This document shows positions 62,489-64,000 of a DNA stretch of 64,000 nt, one piece after another. Source of the DNA: Chelatococcus sp. HY11 (GTDB lineage: Bacteria > Pseudomonadota > Alphaproteobacteria > Rhizobiales > Beijerinckiaceae); the NCBI RefSeq assembly GCF_018398335.1, contig NZ_JAHBRX010000001.1, positions 4,557,501-4,621,500 on the forward strand, written 5' to 3'. The first letter of the stretch is position 1, and the number at the start of each line of letters is the position of its first letter. Both the position numbers and the translations under genes were made by a program. A model generated the notes under the pieces. The model saw nothing but the letters and a program-made list of their open reading frames with translations, was not told where the DNA came from and did no database searches.

Positions 62489-63627
62489 TGGCTGACGGGG
62501 CCGCGCGAAGTGCTGACAGGCGAAGCGCTGACGGGCCAAGTGCTGACCGGCGAAGTGCTGACAGGCGAAGTGCTGACAGGCTCTTGGCCGTGCAGGTGCT
62601 GCGCGCGCTGGCCGCGCTGATGGTCGTGGTGCATCATGCGCAATATGACGCGGGGGCGCTTGCCGAACGGCTTGGTTTCGCCTTTACGCCGAGCCATCTC
62701 CTGCCGTGGCTTTCGGGCGTCGACATCTTCTTCGTCATCTCCGGCTTCGTGATGGTGCACGCCTCGCGCCCGCTCTTCGGCACGGCGGGAGCCTGGCGCA
62801 TGTTCCTCAGCCGGCGCATCGTGCGCATCGTGCCGCTCTATTGGGGCGTGACAACGCTCTATCTGGCCGTGGCGGTCGTTCTGCCGCAGGTGTTGAACAG
62901 TGGTTGGCCGAGCCTTTGGCAAATCGTCGCGTCCTATCTCTTCATCCCCGCGATGCGGGCCGACGGCACCGTCCAGCCCATCTATTCACTGGGCTGGACG
63001 CTCAATTTCGAGATGTTCTTCTATCTCGTCTTCGCGGCCGCCATCGCCTTGCCGCGACGCCATGCGGTGCTCGCGGTCACGCTCGGGCTCGCCTTGCTCG
63101 TCGCCTCGCGGGCCTTCGTCGTCTGGCCGCTGCCGGTCGCCTACTGGTCCGATCCCATCGTGCTCGAATTCGTGCTCGGGATGGGTGTCGCCATGATACG
63201 CGAGACGGGCCTGCGGCTCAGCGGCGCAGCGCGGGTGTTGCTGGTCGTGGCGGGCTTTGCCCTCTTGCACCTTGACCTGTCGGCCGCCGATGGCACGGCG
63301 CTGCCTCAGTTCATCGGCTATGGCGGGCCCGCCGCGATGCTGGTGGCCGCCGCCGTGCTCGGGCGGCCGAATGAACGGCCGCCGGCCGTCGAGCGAGCCC
63401 TGGTCGCGATGGGCGATGCCTCCTACGCCCTCTACCTGCTGCATCCCTTCGCGATCCGCGCGTTGCGCGAGGTCTTCGCGCGCAGTCCGCTGGGCGTATG
63501 GCTCGGTCCTTGGGGTTACGTGGCGGCGTGCGTCGTCGCCGCGAGCCTGCTGGCGCTCGTCGTCTACCAGTGGCTGGAGCGGCCGCTCCACCAATATTTG
63601 CGGGCGCGCCTCACGTCACGGAGATGA
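62488..63627 (+). CDS. Acyltransferase 3 family membrane protein
   Basis: 379 residues with about ten membrane segments. The family start is LLAVQVLRALAALMVVVHHA, with the conserved VDIFFVISGFVM and the RIVRIVPLYW arginine motif. Such proteins O-acylate sugars of surface polymers. The start overlaps the cobB stop (TGATG), so it may be co-transcribed with the cob operon without a functional link. The 30 residues before the first membrane segment are five RSADR pentapeptides from a 15-base tandem repeat. A later start would remove them, but no good ribosome site is seen there. Confidence 0.87.
   Translation: MADGAARSADRRSADGPSADRRSADRRSADRLLAVQVLRALAALMVVVHHAQYDAGALAERLGFAFTPSHLLPWLSGVDIFFVISGFVMVHASRPLFGTAGAWRMFLSRRIVRIVPLYWGVTTLYLAVAVVLPQVLNSGWPSLWQIVASYLFIPAMRADGTVQPIYSLGWTLNFEMFFYLVFAAAIALPRRHAVLAVTLGLALLVASRAFVVWPLPVAYWSDPIVLEFVLGMGVAMIRETGLRLSGAARVLLVVAGFALLHLDLSAADGTALPQFIGYGGPAAMLVAAAVLGRPNERPPAVERALVAMGDASYALYLLHPFAIRALREVFARSPLGVWLGPWGYVAACVVAASLLALVVYQWLERPLHQYLRARLTSRR
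62506..62580 (+). repeat. Five tandem 15-bp repeats at the acyltransferase N-terminus
   Basis: Units of CGAAGTGCTGACAGG begin at 62506, 62521, 62536, 62551 and 62566; the first, fourth and fifth are identical and the others differ by two bases each. Their 15-base length keeps the frame and encodes R-S-A-D-R five times (one unit P-S-A-D-R). Confidence 0.93.
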
Positions 63628-64000
63628 GCGGTGCCTTGAGCGCCTCCGCCAGCTCCCGCGGCGCGATGGGAAAATTGGCGAAGGGGGTGCCGGCCGCCGC
63701 CCAGACCACGTCGAAGGCCATGAGGTCCTGATCGATATAGGTCGCCATCGCCGTCGCATGGCCGAAAGGCGGGATGCCGCCGATGGCGAAGCCGGTCAAC
63801 TCGCGCACGCGCGCGGCGTTCGGGCGCCGCAGCCCCTCGCCGAGGATCGCGGTGACCCCCGTCTCGTTGACGCGGTTCTGTCCGGACACGAGGAAGAGAT
63901 AGGGCTGGCCCGTTTCCGCACCCTCGAAGATGAGGGACTTGACGATCTGCCCGACCGCGACGCCATGCACGACAGCGGCTTCCTCGGCGGTGCGGGTCGT
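63611..64000 (-). CDS. YbaK/aminoacyl-tRNA deacylase-like protein (5' end outside the window)
   Basis: At least 129 residues are read from the window edge; the frame stays open to base 64000 with TRTAEEAAVVHGVAVGQIVKSLIF, the usual start of the YbaK/ProX-type editing domain, so the true start is beyond the edge. Later parts, VTAILGEGLRRPNAARVREL and IGGIPPFGHATAM, fit the family, which hydrolyses mischarged tRNA (Cys- or Ala-tRNA-Pro). It is convergent with the acyltransferase, overlapping by 17 bases. Confidence 0.85.
   Translation of the reverse strand, partial: TTRTAEEAAVVHGVAVGQIVKSLIFEGAETGQPYLFLVSGQNRVNETGVTAILGEGLRRPNAARVRELTGFAIGGIPPFGHATAMATYIDQDLMAFDVVWAAAGTPFANFPIAPRELAEALKAPLISVT

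Noticed and set aside
62506-62580. Tandem repeats as a CRISPR array
   Set aside because: The units are contiguous 15-mers without spacers and lie in a reading frame.

Overview
The window is GC-rich and densely packed, with many 4-base ATGA/GTGA overlaps. Its gene content is typical of an aerobic alphaproteobacterium, most likely Hyphomicrobiales (Rhizobiales). The evidence is the ScfR-type regulator PccR next to propionyl-CoA carboxylase, an HWE-type histidine kinase, the aerobic (CobG/CobN) cobalamin pathway, CbtAB under a cobalamin riboswitch, and GC-rich palindromic repeats of the CCTCTCCCC-loop-GGGGAGAGG kind. A family such as Chelatococcaceae, Boseaceae or Beijerinckiaceae is a guess. 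I see no rRNA, tRNA, CRISPR array, transposase or phage gene.

Layout. 0.2-4.8 kb: a DUF1275 membrane protein, an alkylation-repair operon (ada, a 2OG-Fe(II) oxygenase, ogt) and a convergent DUF763 protein with a helix-hairpin-helix. 4.9-6.4 kb: a PAS-PAS-HWE sensor kinase. 6.5-16.3 kb: a complete methylmalonyl-CoA pathway, with pccR divergent from pccB-pccA-mutA-mutB-mce. 16.3-23.7 kb: a fused dipeptide-type ABC ATPase with a clear terminator, a flavin reductase, an Na/Pi cotransporter, a DUF930 protein, and a MarR regulator with a Bcr/CflA exporter. 23.8-26.6 kb: a LysR regulator divergent from a ring-cleaving dioxygenase/hydrolase pair (MhqO/MhqD-like). 26.8-36.8 kb: a probable aromatic-acid locus made of a branched-chain-type ABC transporter, a cupin, an aryl-CoA ligase, a kynurenine-formamidase-like hydrolase and a flavin monooxygenase. 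37.2-42.2 kb: a TPP enzyme, GabT, an XRE-cupin regulator and glycerate kinase. 42.4-46.6 kb: HlyD/FUSC efflux, an aldo-keto reductase and an MFS exporter. 46.7-62.5 kb: a promoter and cobalamin riboswitch, then cbtB-cbtA-DUF1636-cobW-cobN-cobG-cobH-cobI-cobJ-(cobK antisense)-cobL-cobE-cobM-cobA-cobB. 62.5-64 kb: an acyltransferase and a truncated YbaK-like gene.

How the parts fit. PccAB, mutase and epimerase convert propionyl-CoA to succinyl-CoA. The mutase needs adenosylcobalamin, whose corrin ring is built by the cob operon 30 kb away. cobF, cobS/T, cobO and cobQ are not in the window.

Most unusual observation: two unrelated-looking genes, cobN and cobG, each carry GC-rich palindromic elements that are otherwise intergenic, inserted without breaking the reading frame. 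The GATC-bounded element is 141 bp in cobN and 123 bp in cobG. Both copies start in the same codon phase and are read in the same frame (D-P-S-P-x-G-E-G-G ... R-G-G-I). This resembles protein-coding palindromic elements known from Rickettsia. Short in-frame tandem repeats also sit near the N-termini of mutA, cobL and the acyltransferase.
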